A stretch of DNA of 64,000 nucleotides, from positions 124,001-188,000 of the forward strand of contig NZ_CP077085.1 of the NCBI RefSeq assembly GCF_014268455.2, given 5' to 3'. Origin of the DNA: Pseudomonas shahriarae (GTDB taxonomy: Bacteria > Pseudomonadota > Gammaproteobacteria > Pseudomonadales > Pseudomonadaceae). Positions 23,666 through 32,743 of the stretch are shown piece after piece (the first letter of the stretch is position 1; each line of letters starts with the position of its first letter). The position numbers and the translations under genes are program-made. The notes beneath the pieces were generated by a model. The model searched no databases. It had not been told where the DNA came from and saw nothing but the letters and a program-made list of their open reading frames with translations.

Positions 23666-24640
23666 ATGCGTAAGTCACTGATGCGTATGACATTACGTCA
23701 ATTACAGATCTTCAATGAAGTCTGCGATTTGCGCTCCTACAGCCGCGCTGCCGAGGAAATGTCCCTTACACAACCCGCCGTCAGCCTACAGATTCGCCAG
23801 CTCGAAGAGCTGGTCGGCCAACCGTTGTTCGACTACGTGGGCAAAAAGCTCTACATGACCGAAGCCGCCGAAGCCCTGCAGCGGGCCAGCCGGGACATCT
23901 TCGGGCGCCTGGAAAACCTTGATATGCAGCTCTCGGACATGCAGGGCTCGCTGCAGGGGCAATTGAAGCTGGCGGTGGAGTCCAGTGCCAAGTACTTCGT
24001 GCCGCACTTGTTCGCCGCCTTCAAGCGCCAGCATCCCGAGGTGCAGTTGCACCTCACGGTGGTCAACCGCGCCCAGGTGATCCGCCGGCTGTCGGACAAC
24101 CGTGACGACCTGGTGATCATGTCCATGGTGCCGCAGGACATGGGCCTGGAATTTTTGCCCTTTCTCAACAACCCGATTGTCGCGGTGGCCCCGCCGGACC
24201 ACCCACTGAGCCTGCAAGGCCCATTGCGCCTGCAGGATCTGGAACCCTACACCTTGCTGCTGCGCGAGCCGGGCTCCGGGACGCGCCTGGCCTGCGAGGA
24301 GTACTTCAAGGAAAAGCGCGTGCACTTCACCCAGACGGTGGAAGTGGCCTCGGCCGAGGCACAGCGCGAGTGCGTCGTGGCGGGGTTGGGCGTGGCCCTG
24401 CTGACGCGCCACGCCCTGAACCTGGAGCTGGCCACCGGCGGGCTCAAGGAGTTGCCGGTGGAAGAGCTGCCGCTGTACCGCAGCTGGTGCCTGGTGCAGG
24501 CCAAGGCCAAGCGCCTGTCACCGGTGGCCCATGCGTTCCTGGGCTTTATCCGCAGCGAGCGGGTGCAGATCAGCGTGCTGGCTGAACGCTTCGCTGGGCA
24601 GCCGCGGGCGCCTGCCAGTGCAGCTCCGGATAGTCGCTGA
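23666..24640 (+). CDS. pycR: LysR family regulator of pyruvate carboxylase
   Basis: 324 aa LysR-type regulator. The N-terminal winged HTH (TLRQLQIFNEVCDLRSYSRAAEEMSLTQ, residues about 8-35) is followed by a periplasmic-binding-like effector domain. Its divergent position next to pycA-pycB is the same as for P. aeruginosa PycR (PA5437), which controls those genes and affects virulence-related metabolism. The start may instead be ATG at 23681 or 23684 (MRMTLRQLQ). Its 3' end overlaps the leftward PA3496-family gene by 71 bp. Confidence 0.88.
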   Translation: MRKSLMRMTLRQLQIFNEVCDLRSYSRAAEEMSLTQPAVSLQIRQLEELVGQPLFDYVGKKLYMTEAAEALQRASRDIFGRLENLDMQLSDMQGSLQGQLKLAVESSAKYFVPHLFAAFKRQHPEVQLHLTVVNRAQVIRRLSDNRDDLVIMSMVPQDMGLEFLPFLNNPIVAVAPPDHPLSLQGPLRLQDLEPYTLLLREPGSGTRLACEEYFKEKRVHFTQTVEVASAEAQRECVVAGLGVALLTRHALNLELATGGLKELPVEELPLYRSWCLVQAKAKRLSPVAHAFLGFIRSERVQISVLAERFAGQPRAPASAAPDSR

Positions 24641-24767
24641 TGCTCTGCAGCAGTTGACGCTGGTCACAACGGTCTTCAATTGCACGACGGAACGCCATGC
24701 GGCGCTGGTCTTCCTGCTGACGACGGGTTTTGACGGTGCTGGTGCTGTCTTCGTAGTGCCGGGCCAT
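24570..24767 (-). CDS. PA3496-family small protein
   Basis: 65 aa, very basic. The N-terminal half (MARHYEDSTSTVKTRRQQED, then an RRMAFRRAIED segment) is the conserved part of the small Pseudomonas family annotated as PA3496 putative envelope integrity proteins. A good GGGAG ribosome site lies 7 nt before the ATG, which supports a real gene despite the 71-bp antisense overlap with the end of pycR. No signal peptide or membrane helix is visible. Its molecular role is unknown. Confidence 0.65.
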   Translation of the reverse strand: MARHYEDSTSTVKTRRQQEDQRRMAFRRAIEDRCDQRQLLQSISDYPELHWQAPAAAQRSVQPAR

Positions 24768-24880
24768 TTCGAGTCTCCCAATGCGAGTACGGGGAGTTCA
24801 GGATGGGCGCGGGGGATGACGGTTTGGCGGCACGCGGGTTACAGGACGATGAATCTTGCCGGTGCAACACCGAGCAAATC

Positions 24881-24908
24881 TGTGGGAGCTGGCTTGCCTG
24901 CTCTCACA
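24881..24908. repeat. REP hairpin between PA3496-family gene and rpiR
   Basis: TGTGGGAG...CTCTCACA stem (one G-T pair) around the GGCTTGCC REP core. It lies just past the end of the leftward RpiR gene and may serve as its terminator. Confidence 0.72.
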
Positions 24909-24930
24909 GTTGACCGAGTGCCACCTTGGG

Positions 24931-25797
24931 TCAGTCGTCGAGGGCTTTGACGGACTTGGGCGACAGCCGCAGGCTGCGCAAGCTGCGCTTGACGCTCTTG
25001 AGGTGGTTGACCAGGCTCGGACCACGCGCCATGGCCACGCCCATCGCCAGCACGTCGATCACCACCAGGTGGGCAATCCGCGAGGTCAGCGGGGTGTAGA
25101 TCTCGGTGTCTTCGTGCACATCAATCGCCAGGTTGACCGTGGACAGCTCCGCCAATGGCGTCTGGCTCGGGCACAAGGTGATCAGTGAGGCGCCGCTTTC
25201 ACGCACCAGGTTGGCGGTGATCAGCAAGTCCTTGGAGCGGCCCGACTGGGAAATACAGATCGCCACATCGGTGGGTTTCAACGTCACCGCCGACATCGCC
25301 TGCATATGCGGGTCGCTGTAGGCCGCCGCCGTCAGCAGCAGACGGAAGAACTTGTGCTGGGCATCCGCCGCCACCGCACCCGACGCACCAAAGCCATAGA
25401 ACTCCACGCGCTGGGCCTGGGACATGGCAGTCACGGCTTTTTGCAGCTCGATCGGGTCGAGCTTCTCCCGCACTTCCATCAGGGTGTGCAGGGTGGTGTC
25501 GAAAATTTTCAGGCTGTAGTCGGCGACGGAGTCGTCTTCATGAATCGCGAACTGCCCGAAGCTGGCACCGGCCGCCAGGCTCTGGGCCAGTTTCAGCTTC
25601 AAGTCCTGGAACCCCGAGCAACCGATGGCGCGGCAGAAGCGCACGATGGTCGGCTCGCTGATCCCCACGCTGTGGGCAAGGTCAGCCATGGAACTGTGCA
25701 TCACGGCCGCAGGGTCAAGCAGCACGTGATCGGCAACCTTGAGTTCCGATTTGCGTAACAGGTGGCGCGACTGGGCGATATGTTGCAACAGGTTCAA
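24931..25797 (-). CDS. MurR/RpiR family (HexR-like) transcriptional regulator
   Basis: 288 aa with an N-terminal RpiR HTH (ELKVADHVLL...LAHSVGISEPTIVRFCRAIGCSGFQDLKLKLAQSL, residues about 17-75) and a C-terminal sugar-phosphate isomerase (SIS) domain (FYGFGASGAVAADAQHKFF...ICISQSGRSKDLL). HexR-type proteins sense KDPG or related sugar phosphates and repress Entner-Doudoroff genes. No sugar genes are adjacent here, so the targets are elsewhere. A near-consensus palindrome at 25842-25860, just upstream, implies autoregulation. Confidence 0.88.
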   Translation of the reverse strand: MNLLQHIAQSRHLLRKSELKVADHVLLDPAAVMHSSMADLAHSVGISEPTIVRFCRAIGCSGFQDLKLKLAQSLAAGASFGQFAIHEDDSVADYSLKIFDTTLHTLMEVREKLDPIELQKAVTAMSQAQRVEFYGFGASGAVAADAQHKFFRLLLTAAAYSDPHMQAMSAVTLKPTDVAICISQSGRSKDLLITANLVRESGASLITLCPSQTPLAELSTVNLAIDVHEDTEIYTPLTSRIAHLVVIDVLAMGVAMARGPSLVNHLKSVKRSLRSLRLSPKSVKALDD

Positions 25798-25841
25798 AGG
25801 GCAGGACTCTTGTTATTGGCAGACGCCAGGGATGTAGCAAG

Positions 25842-25860
25842 CTTGTAGTTATACTACAAG
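25842..25860. promoter_or_regulatory. RpiR/HexR-type operator
   Basis: CTTGTAGTTATACTACAAG is a perfect 8-bp inverted repeat with a 3-nt centre, 45 bp upstream of the leftward RpiR-family start. The TTGTnnT...AnnACAA form matches the known HexR operator pattern, so it is most likely the autoregulatory site. Confidence 0.7.
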
Positions 25861-25953
25861 AATTGCTGATTTGCCCGCTCGATGCATCACTAAATCGCCC
25901 TACTGCCCCCTGAATCAGCGGGCAAATGCGATGTAGCACCCGATGGCGCCTGG

Positions 25954-28833
25954 CTAGCCGTCAGGAAAATCTGCATTTTTCCGTAACAAATCCGCCAGTC
26001 CTTCGGCCTCGATCGGCCGGCTGATCAAATAGCCCTGCACCTCATCGCAGTTTTCAGCGCGCAGGAAATCCAGCTGCTGCTGATCTTCCACACCCTCGGC
26101 CACCACCTTGAGCGACAACCCATGGGCCATGGCGATGATGGCCCGGGTAATCGCCAAGTCTTCACGCCCCTGGCCCAGGCCGCGGATAAAGGTCTGGTCG
26201 ATCTTCACGTAATCCACCGGGATGCGCTTGAGATAACTGAGGGACGAATAGCCGGTGCCAAAGTCGTCGATGGCCAGCTTCACCCCCAGATCGCGCAGTT
26301 GCTGGAAGGTGGCGATGATGTGCTCGACACTGTCGAGCAACTGACTTTCAGTCAGCTCCAACTCCAGGTACTGCGGGGCCAACCCGGTTTCGTCCAGCAC
26401 CTGGCGTACCAGGCTGACCAACTTGCCCTGGCGCAACTGGTGCACCGACAGGTTGACCGACACGCGGATCGGCGCCAGGCCCTGGCGCTGCCATTCACAG
26501 GCCTGCCAGCAGGCCTGGCGCAATACAAACTCGCCCAATGGCACGATCAACCCGGTCTCTTCCGCCAGCCCGATAAAATCACCCGGCGGCACGCTGCCCC
26601 ACTGCGGATGGTCCCAGCGCACCAGCGCCTCGGCGGCGTTCATCTTGCCGGTGGCCAGGCACAGCTTGGGTTGGTAGAACACCTTCAACTGGCGCTCATC
26701 AATGGCTTTGCGCAACTGGTTTTCCAGCTGCAAACGCTCAAGGGTGCTGGCCTGCAAGCTGTCGGTATAGAACTGGAAGTTATTGCCGCCCAGATGCTTG
26801 GCGTGTTGCATGGCCATGTTTGACTGGCTGACCAATGCGGAAATTTCCCGCGCGTTATCCGGTAACAGGCTGACACCGATTGAAGCGCTGACCACCAACT
26901 CATGCCCCTCCACCGCCACCGGCACCCGCAGTTTGGCCAAGAGTCGGGTGGCCACCCGCGCCAGGCTCGACAGGCTGCCATAGGCGTCGAACAACACCGC
27001 GAATTCGTCGCCAGACAGTCGCGCAATGGTGTCGGCTTCCGGCAAGGCATTGATCAGGCGCCTGGCCATTTTTTGCAGCAATTGGTCGGCAATTTCGTGG
27101 CCCAGGCTGTCATTGAGTAGCTTGAAGCGGTCCAGGTTGATATGCAGCAACGCCAGGCTGCGGCCGCCTTGACGCACCCGTTGATGGGCCTCACGAAGGC
27201 GCTCGCGGAACAGCGAGCGGTTGGCCAGGCCCGTCAGTTCGTCGTAATGGGTGAGGTAGCGCATGCGCTCCTCGGACTCGCGGCGGGCGGACAAATCGGC
27301 GAAGAAGCCCACGATATGACTGACATTTCCCCGAACATCGCGCACCACGCTCAATTGCAGCCATTGCGGGTACAGCTCGCCGTTCTTGCGCGCCTCTACC
27401 AGTTCACCCTGCCAACTGCCGTGGTTCAACAGGGCCTGGCGAATCACCGGGAAGTGCCGGCGAGCGTCGCGGCTGCACGGCAACTCCACGACATTGCGCC
27501 CCAGCATGTCGTCGATATCAAAGCCGGTGACACGGCTGAAGGCTTGGTTGATCGCAATCAACACGTACTCCGGGTCCAGGATCACGATGCCTTCGCTGGC
27601 CGCCTCGAACACCGTGGACGCCAGCCGTAACTGCTCTTCCACCGCCTTGCCGGCGCTGATATCGCGCCGGGTACCGAGCATGCGCGTCACGCGCCCGCTG
27701 GCGGTGCGCTCTACGGCGCGCCCGCGGTCCTCGATCCACACCCAGCGCCCGTCGCCATGGCGCACGCGGTACTCCACCTGATAGTCCTCGCTGCGCCCTT
27801 TCAAGTGCTCCACCAGCGCGTACTTGAGCAGCGGCAAGTCGTCCGGGTGCAGGCGTGGCTTGAGGTCGCGCAGCATCGCCGTGACGTATTCCGGCTCCAG
27901 GCCGAACAACTCCTTGAGTTGGGTGTGGTGGACTTCATCGGTTTGCAGGTTCCAGTCCCACAATCCCAGCTCACTGGCCTGCAACGCCATGGCCAGGCGC
28001 GCCTCGCTTTTGCTCAGGGCCAGGCTGGCGGCGTCCAATTGCTGGCCACGCTGTTCGACGCGCTGTTGCAGGCCGACCTGGGCCTCGCGCAGTTCCTGCT
28101 CGATCTGGCGGCGCTGCTCGACCTCGCGCACCAGGTCCTGATTCAACTGCTCGCTACGCTGACGCGCCTGTTGCAAGTGCTCGATCAGGGCCTGGTTCTG
28201 GAAGCGCCGCAGCAAACCGCGCTGGATCAGGCGGTTGACCTGCCATGCCACCAGGCTCAGGGATGCCAGCAGGATCAGGCCCAGGTAACTCCAACCCTGC
28301 AGTTGCGGTTCGCCGCTGCAGAATAGATAGAGGATGGTGGGCACCAGGCAGGGCAAGGCAAACGACAAAAACGCCGGCAAACTCACGGCGTAAGCCACGC
28401 TGGCCGATAAAGTGGCCGCGCCAATCAGGCCAAAGACCCAGGCCTGCTGCACGAAGCTATCCAAGGGCACCAGGGCAATGGCCGCACTCGCCAGGGTCAG
28501 GCCACTGGCCGCCGAACCGAGCATGAACATCCGCCGCCAGACCGGCTGAGCCTGTCGGCTGGGCAAGGCGCTGTCGAAGGCCGCCACCTGGATCACGCGC
28601 ATCGCCACCAGGGCCAGCAACCACACCAGCCAACTGCCGACCAGCACATAACGCTGCGGGCTCCAGAGCAACCAGGCGCAGACCAGACCGTTAATCAGCA
28701 TCAATAACGTGGGCAGCAACGACCCCTGGTACAACAGACGCGTGCGCTCGACCGCCATCTCCATGGCGTAGTGCTTGCGGATAACCTGCTCCGGCGCGAC
28801 AGAAGGGCCGGGCAAGTCAGTGCTGAGGGTCAT
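25954..28833 (-). CDS. membrane-bound GGDEF/EAL cyclic-di-GMP protein with PAS domains
   Basis: 959 aa. About six transmembrane helices (residues 35-198) are followed by a coiled coil (about 205-275), two PAS/PAC modules (about 280-395 and 405-520), a GGDEF domain with SGDEF at 607-611, and an EAL domain beginning at EALVRW (735-740). First-position S is tolerated in active cyclases, so both synthesis and hydrolysis of c-di-GMP are possible. The start is ATG at 28833 (MTLSTDLPG); an in-frame extension to 28968 has no support. The position next to uvrD is the same as PA5442 in P. aeruginosa as I recall it. Confidence 0.88.
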   Translation of the reverse strand: MTLSTDLPGPSVAPEQVIRKHYAMEMAVERTRLLYQGSLLPTLLMLINGLVCAWLLWSPQRYVLVGSWLVWLLALVAMRVIQVAAFDSALPSRQAQPVWRRMFMLGSAASGLTLASAAIALVPLDSFVQQAWVFGLIGAATLSASVAYAVSLPAFLSFALPCLVPTILYLFCSGEPQLQGWSYLGLILLASLSLVAWQVNRLIQRGLLRRFQNQALIEHLQQARQRSEQLNQDLVREVEQRRQIEQELREAQVGLQQRVEQRGQQLDAASLALSKSEARLAMALQASELGLWDWNLQTDEVHHTQLKELFGLEPEYVTAMLRDLKPRLHPDDLPLLKYALVEHLKGRSEDYQVEYRVRHGDGRWVWIEDRGRAVERTASGRVTRMLGTRRDISAGKAVEEQLRLASTVFEAASEGIVILDPEYVLIAINQAFSRVTGFDIDDMLGRNVVELPCSRDARRHFPVIRQALLNHGSWQGELVEARKNGELYPQWLQLSVVRDVRGNVSHIVGFFADLSARRESEERMRYLTHYDELTGLANRSLFRERLREAHQRVRQGGRSLALLHINLDRFKLLNDSLGHEIADQLLQKMARRLINALPEADTIARLSGDEFAVLFDAYGSLSSLARVATRLLAKLRVPVAVEGHELVVSASIGVSLLPDNAREISALVSQSNMAMQHAKHLGGNNFQFYTDSLQASTLERLQLENQLRKAIDERQLKVFYQPKLCLATGKMNAAEALVRWDHPQWGSVPPGDFIGLAEETGLIVPLGEFVLRQACWQACEWQRQGLAPIRVSVNLSVHQLRQGKLVSLVRQVLDETGLAPQYLELELTESQLLDSVEHIIATFQQLRDLGVKLAIDDFGTGYSSLSYLKRIPVDYVKIDQTFIRGLGQGREDLAITRAIIAMAHGLSLKVVAEGVEDQQQLDFLRAENCDEVQGYLISRPIEAEGLADLLRKNADFPDG

Positions 28834-29113
28834 AGGCAGTGTTCTTATAATGGTGAGCCCGAAACGTCGACGGAGCATACACAAGCAGACGGGCAGACCA
28901 AACTGCTCTGGATCATAAAAATCCGCGAATAAACCCCCGCAAACCATGGACCCAGAGGGGCTGAACAAGACAGGGCGCGGGCTACAGACGATGACTTACC
29001 AGTCATCACCGTGGCTGGAATATTTACCGATTGAACAGCGCCGGCGGTTTTTTTGTAGCGACCACCCGGCAATGGGATTTGCCCCCCTTCCCCCGGCACC
29101 CTAGAATGCGCCG

Positions 29114-31297
29114 ATGCGCGATGATCTCTCCCTTTTGCTGAACTCCCTCAACGATGCCCAACGCCAGGCCGTAGCAGCCCCCGTTGGCCGTCAGTTGGTC
29201 CTGGCCGGTGCTGGCTCCGGTAAAACCCGCGTGCTGGTGCACCGTATCGCCTGGTTGATCCAGGTCGAGAACGCGTCCCCGCATTCGATCCTGTCGGTGA
29301 CCTTCACCAACAAGGCCGCTGCCGAGATGCGCCACCGCATCGAGCAGTTGATGGGCATCAGCCCGGCCGGGATGTGGGTCGGCACCTTCCACGGCCTGGC
29401 GCACCGCCTGTTGCGGGCCCACTGGCAGGAGGCGGGCCTGGCCCAGACCTTCCAGATTCTCGACAGCGATGACCAGCAACGCCTGGTCAAGCGGGTAATC
29501 CGCGAGTTGGGCCTGGATGAACAACGCTGGCCGGTCCGCCAGGCCCAGTGGTTTATCAACGGCCAGAAAGACGAAGGCCTGCGCCCGCAACATATCCAGG
29601 CCAGTGGCGACCTGTTCCTGGCCACCATGCGCAGCATTTATGAAGCCTATGAAGTGGCCTGCCAGCGAGCCGGCGTCATCGACTTCTCCGAACTGCTGCT
29701 GCGCGCCCTCGACCTGTGGCGTGACAACCCCGGTTTGCTCGCGCACTACCAGAAGCGCTTCCGGCACATCCTGGTGGACGAGTTCCAGGACACCAACGCC
29801 GTGCAGTACGCCTGGTTGCGCCTGCTGGCCAAGGGCGGCGACAGCCTGATGGTGGTGGGCGACGACGACCAGTCGATCTACGGCTGGCGCGGCGCGAAAA
29901 TCGAGAACATCTACCAGTACTCCGACGACTTCCCCGACGCCGAGACTATTCGCCTGGAGCAGAACTATCGCTCCACCGCCGGGATCCTCAAGGCCGCCAA
30001 CGCCTTGATCGCCAATAACACCGGGCGCCTGGGCAAGGAGTTGTGGACCGATGGCGGCGAAGGCGAGGCGATCAACCTCTACGCCGCCTTCAACGAGCAC
30101 GACGAAGCGCGCTATGTGGTCGAAACCATTGAAAGCGCCCTGAAAACCGGGCTGGCCCGCAGCGATATCGCTATTTTGTACCGTTCCAACGCCCAATCGC
30201 GGGTGTTGGAAGAAGCCTTGCTGCGCGAGCGCATCCCGTATCGCATCTATGGCGGCCAACGCTTCTTCGAGCGTGCGGAAATCAAGAACGCCATGGCCTA
30301 CCTGCGTTTGCTGGAAGGCCGCGGCAACGATGCAGCGCTGGAGCGGGTGATCAACGTACCGGCACGGGGCATCGGCGAGAAAACCGTCGAGGCGATCCGC
30401 GAGCATGCGCGTCACAGCGATGTGTCGATGTGGGAGGCCATGCGCCTGCTGATCGCCAATAAAGGCCTGACCGGCCGCGCTGCCGGGGCTTTGGGTGGGT
30501 TTGTCGAGTTGATCGACAGCCTCGCCGCCAAGTGCCTGGAAATGCCGCTGCACCTGATGACCCAGACCGTGATCGAACAGTCCGGCCTGATTGCTTATCA
30601 CGAAGCGGAAAAAGGCGAGAAAGGCCAGGCCCGGGTAGAAAACCTTGAGGAACTGGTCAGCGCCGCCCGCGCGTTCGAGAACAGTGAGGAAGATGCCGAC
30701 CTGTCGCCATTGGCGGCGTTCCTCGGCCATGCCTCCCTGGAAGCGGGCGATACCCAGGCCGACGAGCACGAAGACAGCGTGCAGTTGATGACCCTGCACA
30801 GTGCCAAGGGCCTGGAATTCCCCTACGTGTTCCTGGTGGGCATGGAAGAAGGCCTGTTCCCGCACAAGATGAGCCTGGAAGAGCCCGGCCGCCTTGAGGA
30901 AGAACGCCGCCTGGCCTACGTGGGTATCACCCGGGCGATGCAGAACCTGGTGATGACCTACGCCGAGACACGGCGCCTGTATGGCAGCGAAACCTACAAC
31001 AAGGTCTCGCGTTTCGTACGGGAAGTGCCGAAAGGGCTGATTCAGGAAGTGCGCTTGTCCAATAGCGTCAGCCGGCCGTTTGGCGGCGGCCAGCAGCAGA
31101 ACTCCAGCAGCATGTTTGCCGGTTCGGAAATTCCCGAGACCCCGTTCAGCCTTGGCCAGCAGGTCAGGCATGCGATCTTTGGCGAAGGGGTGATCCTCAA
31201 CTTCGAAGGCGCCGGGGCCCAGGCCCGAGTGCAGGTGAACTTCGCCGAAGGCAGCAAGTGGTTGATGATGGGTTACGCCAAGCTCGAAGCGGTCTGA
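29114..31297 (+). CDS. uvrD: DNA helicase II (UvrD)
   Basis: 727 aa superfamily 1A helicase with Walker A LAGAGSGKTRVLVHR near residue 30, Walker B LVDEFQDTN, motif GDDDQSIYGWRGA, and motif VI VGITRAMQNLVMTYA. The C-terminal Tudor-like tail (GEGVILNFEGAGAQARVQVNF) is the part that binds UvrB or RNA polymerase. It unwinds DNA in mismatch and nucleotide excision repair. The length matches E. coli UvrD (720 aa). The ATG has no strong RBS. The gene is divergent from the GGDEF/EAL gene, and an inverted repeat follows at 31303. Confidence 0.96.
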   Translation: MRDDLSLLLNSLNDAQRQAVAAPVGRQLVLAGAGSGKTRVLVHRIAWLIQVENASPHSILSVTFTNKAAAEMRHRIEQLMGISPAGMWVGTFHGLAHRLLRAHWQEAGLAQTFQILDSDDQQRLVKRVIRELGLDEQRWPVRQAQWFINGQKDEGLRPQHIQASGDLFLATMRSIYEAYEVACQRAGVIDFSELLLRALDLWRDNPGLLAHYQKRFRHILVDEFQDTNAVQYAWLRLLAKGGDSLMVVGDDDQSIYGWRGAKIENIYQYSDDFPDAETIRLEQNYRSTAGILKAANALIANNTGRLGKELWTDGGEGEAINLYAAFNEHDEARYVVETIESALKTGLARSDIAILYRSNAQSRVLEEALLRERIPYRIYGGQRFFERAEIKNAMAYLRLLEGRGNDAALERVINVPARGIGEKTVEAIREHARHSDVSMWEAMRLLIANKGLTGRAAGALGGFVELIDSLAAKCLEMPLHLMTQTVIEQSGLIAYHEAEKGEKGQARVENLEELVSAARAFENSEEDADLSPLAAFLGHASLEAGDTQADEHEDSVQLMTLHSAKGLEFPYVFLVGMEEGLFPHKMSLEEPGRLEEERRLAYVGITRAMQNLVMTYAETRRLYGSETYNKVSRFVREVPKGLIQEVRLSNSVSRPFGGGQQQNSSSMFAGSEIPETPFSLGQQVRHAIFGEGVILNFEGAGAQARVQVNFAEGSKWLMMGYAKLEAV

Positions 31298-31302
31298 CTG
31301 AG

Positions 31303-31327
31303 CGTTCCCACGCTCTGCGTGGGAACG
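31303..31327. terminator. GTTCCCACGC-type inverted repeat after uvrD
   Basis: Perfect 11-bp stem (CGTTCCCACGC / GCGTGGGAACG) with a TCT loop, 6 bp past the uvrD stop. This is a repeat family common in pseudomonads. There is no clear U-tract, so termination is likely but not certain. Confidence 0.6.
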
Positions 31328-31521
31328 ACCGGACGCTCTACCTCAGTGTAATGGGTCGCCTTGCCCTTGTTTTTCACACGTACGGGCCAATATCTGTAAT
31401 TAGTCCTACAGACCATTCCGAATAGGTCTTACGCAAAAGCCCGAAACATTATGCCGCTAGCCACTGCCTCTACACCTGTGCAACATGGCGCGCGTGCAAT
31501 CCACAAATGGGAATTCCCTTT

Positions 31522-32397
31522 ATGAAACGTTTTCTTAGCATCGCCATGGCGTTGTGCATCGGCCTGACGATGAGCCTCGACGCCAACGCCAAACGCTTCG
31601 GTGGCGGTAAAAGCTCCGGCGCAGCGCCGAGCCACCAGACCAGCCAAATGGCCCCAGCCGCTGGCGGCATGGGCGGAGCGGCTGCCACCGCAGGTGCAGC
31701 CGGTGCCGCAGGCGCTGCTGCCAAGGCCGGCGGTGCTTCGCGCTGGTTGGGCCCTCTGGCCGGTATCGCTGCCGGTGGCCTGCTCGCTTCCATGTTCATG
31801 GGCGGCGGCTTCCAGGGCATGCAGATCTTCGACATCCTGATCATGGCCGTCATCGCCTTTGTGATCTTCCGCTTTATCGCCGCCCGTCGCCGCAAGCAGC
31901 AGGAGCACCTGGCTCCAGCCGGCGCGCCGATGCAGCGTGAAGTGTTCGAGCAAAAGCCTGCCATGGGTTCGATCTTCGGCGGCTCGGCGGCACCGGCTGC
32001 TGCCGCCCGTCCGGTGATCAATGCGCCAGCCTGGTTCAACGAAGAGCGTTTCGTCGAAGCGGCCCGCAACCACTTCCAGTCCCTGCAGCAACACTGGGAC
32101 GCCAACGAAATGGACAAGATCGCCGAGTTCGTGACCCCGCAACTGCTGGAGTTCCTCAAGCGCGAACGTGCCGAGTTGGGCGACGCTTTCCAGTCGACCT
32201 ATATCGACGACCTGCGCGTACAACTGGAAGGTGTGGATGACCGCGCCGACAAGACCATCGCCACCCTGACCTTCAGCGGTGTGTCGAAGACCTCGCGCTT
32301 CGACCAGGGCGAAGTGTTCAGCGAAAGCTGGAACATGGAACGTCCACAGGGCGAAAACCAGCCATGGCTGGTAGCCGGTATCCGCCAGAACGGCTGA
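31522..32397 (+). CDS. Tim44-like domain protein
   Basis: 291 aa with a signal-like N-terminus (MKRFLSIAMALCIGLTMSL), a Gly/Ala-rich low-complexity region (residues about 30-95), one membrane helix (ILIMAVIAFVIFRFIAARRRK, about 108-125), and a C-terminal Tim44 domain (WFNEERFVEAARNHFQSLQQHWDANEMDKI...). Bacterial Tim44-like proteins are inner-membrane-anchored and of uncertain function. The ATG at 31522 is preferred over the in-frame ATG at 31507 because it begins the signal sequence. A strong terminator follows. Confidence 0.85.
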   Translation: MKRFLSIAMALCIGLTMSLDANAKRFGGGKSSGAAPSHQTSQMAPAAGGMGGAAATAGAAGAAGAAAKAGGASRWLGPLAGIAAGGLLASMFMGGGFQGMQIFDILIMAVIAFVIFRFIAARRRKQQEHLAPAGAPMQREVFEQKPAMGSIFGGSAAPAAAARPVINAPAWFNEERFVEAARNHFQSLQQHWDANEMDKIAEFVTPQLLEFLKRERAELGDAFQSTYIDDLRVQLEGVDDRADKTIATLTFSGVSKTSRFDQGEVFSESWNMERPQGENQPWLVAGIRQNG

Positions 32398-32426
32398 TCC
32401 GCAAAGGCCTACAGCCTGCTGTAACG

Positions 32427-32481
32427 AACACCCCGGTCTTGTGCAGCGCTTTAAGAAGCCTGCACAGCCGGGGTGTTTTTT
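32427..32481 (+). terminator. rho-independent terminator of the Tim44-like gene
   Basis: Outer stem AACACCCCGG/CCGGGGTGTT (32427-32436 with 32468-32477) and inner TGTGCAG/CTGCACA arms, followed by seven T residues. A long, stable hairpin. Confidence 0.88.
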
Positions 32482-32673
32482 TGCCTGTGGAAAAGTCGGC
32501 GTGCTGCGTATTGCCCAGCCGCAGGGCCTGGCTAGAGGCGGTGCCCAGTCTGACGGGGCAAGTACAAAGATCGTCAGCAATGTCGACTGGCTTTATTCCT
32601 ACGATAAAAACAGCATCAGCCTAAAGCTGGAAAAGCAGTTTTAACCAATAACCCCGGGGTTTCTATTTCGCGG
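32482..32673 (+). other. non-genic stretch with a possible relic reading frame
   Basis: A short open frame runs through the terminator to 32644 and ends ...IVSNVDWLYSYDKNSISLKLEKQF. The last strand has alternating polarity and a terminal Phe, like the end of an outer-membrane barrel. There is no start or RBS outside the terminator hairpin, so it is at best a gene remnant. Confidence 0.3.
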
Positions 32674-32701
32674 TTGCACTTATAGCGAGCTACTGTATAA
32701 A
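32674..32701 (+). promoter_or_regulatory. sigma-70-type promoter for the SMI1/KNR4 gene
   Basis: TTGCAC (32674-32679), 16-bp spacer, TATAAA (32696-32701), in front of the SMI1/KNR4 gene with about 35 bp of leader. Confidence 0.55.
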
Positions 32702-32743
32702 ACGCCCCTATAAACCGCGCCATTTAGCATGAGGATCCCGGCC

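Noticed and set aside
29024..31171. 715-codon open frame opposite uvrD
   Set aside because: uvrD has all helicase motifs on the other strand; the antisense frame shows only composition-driven openness.
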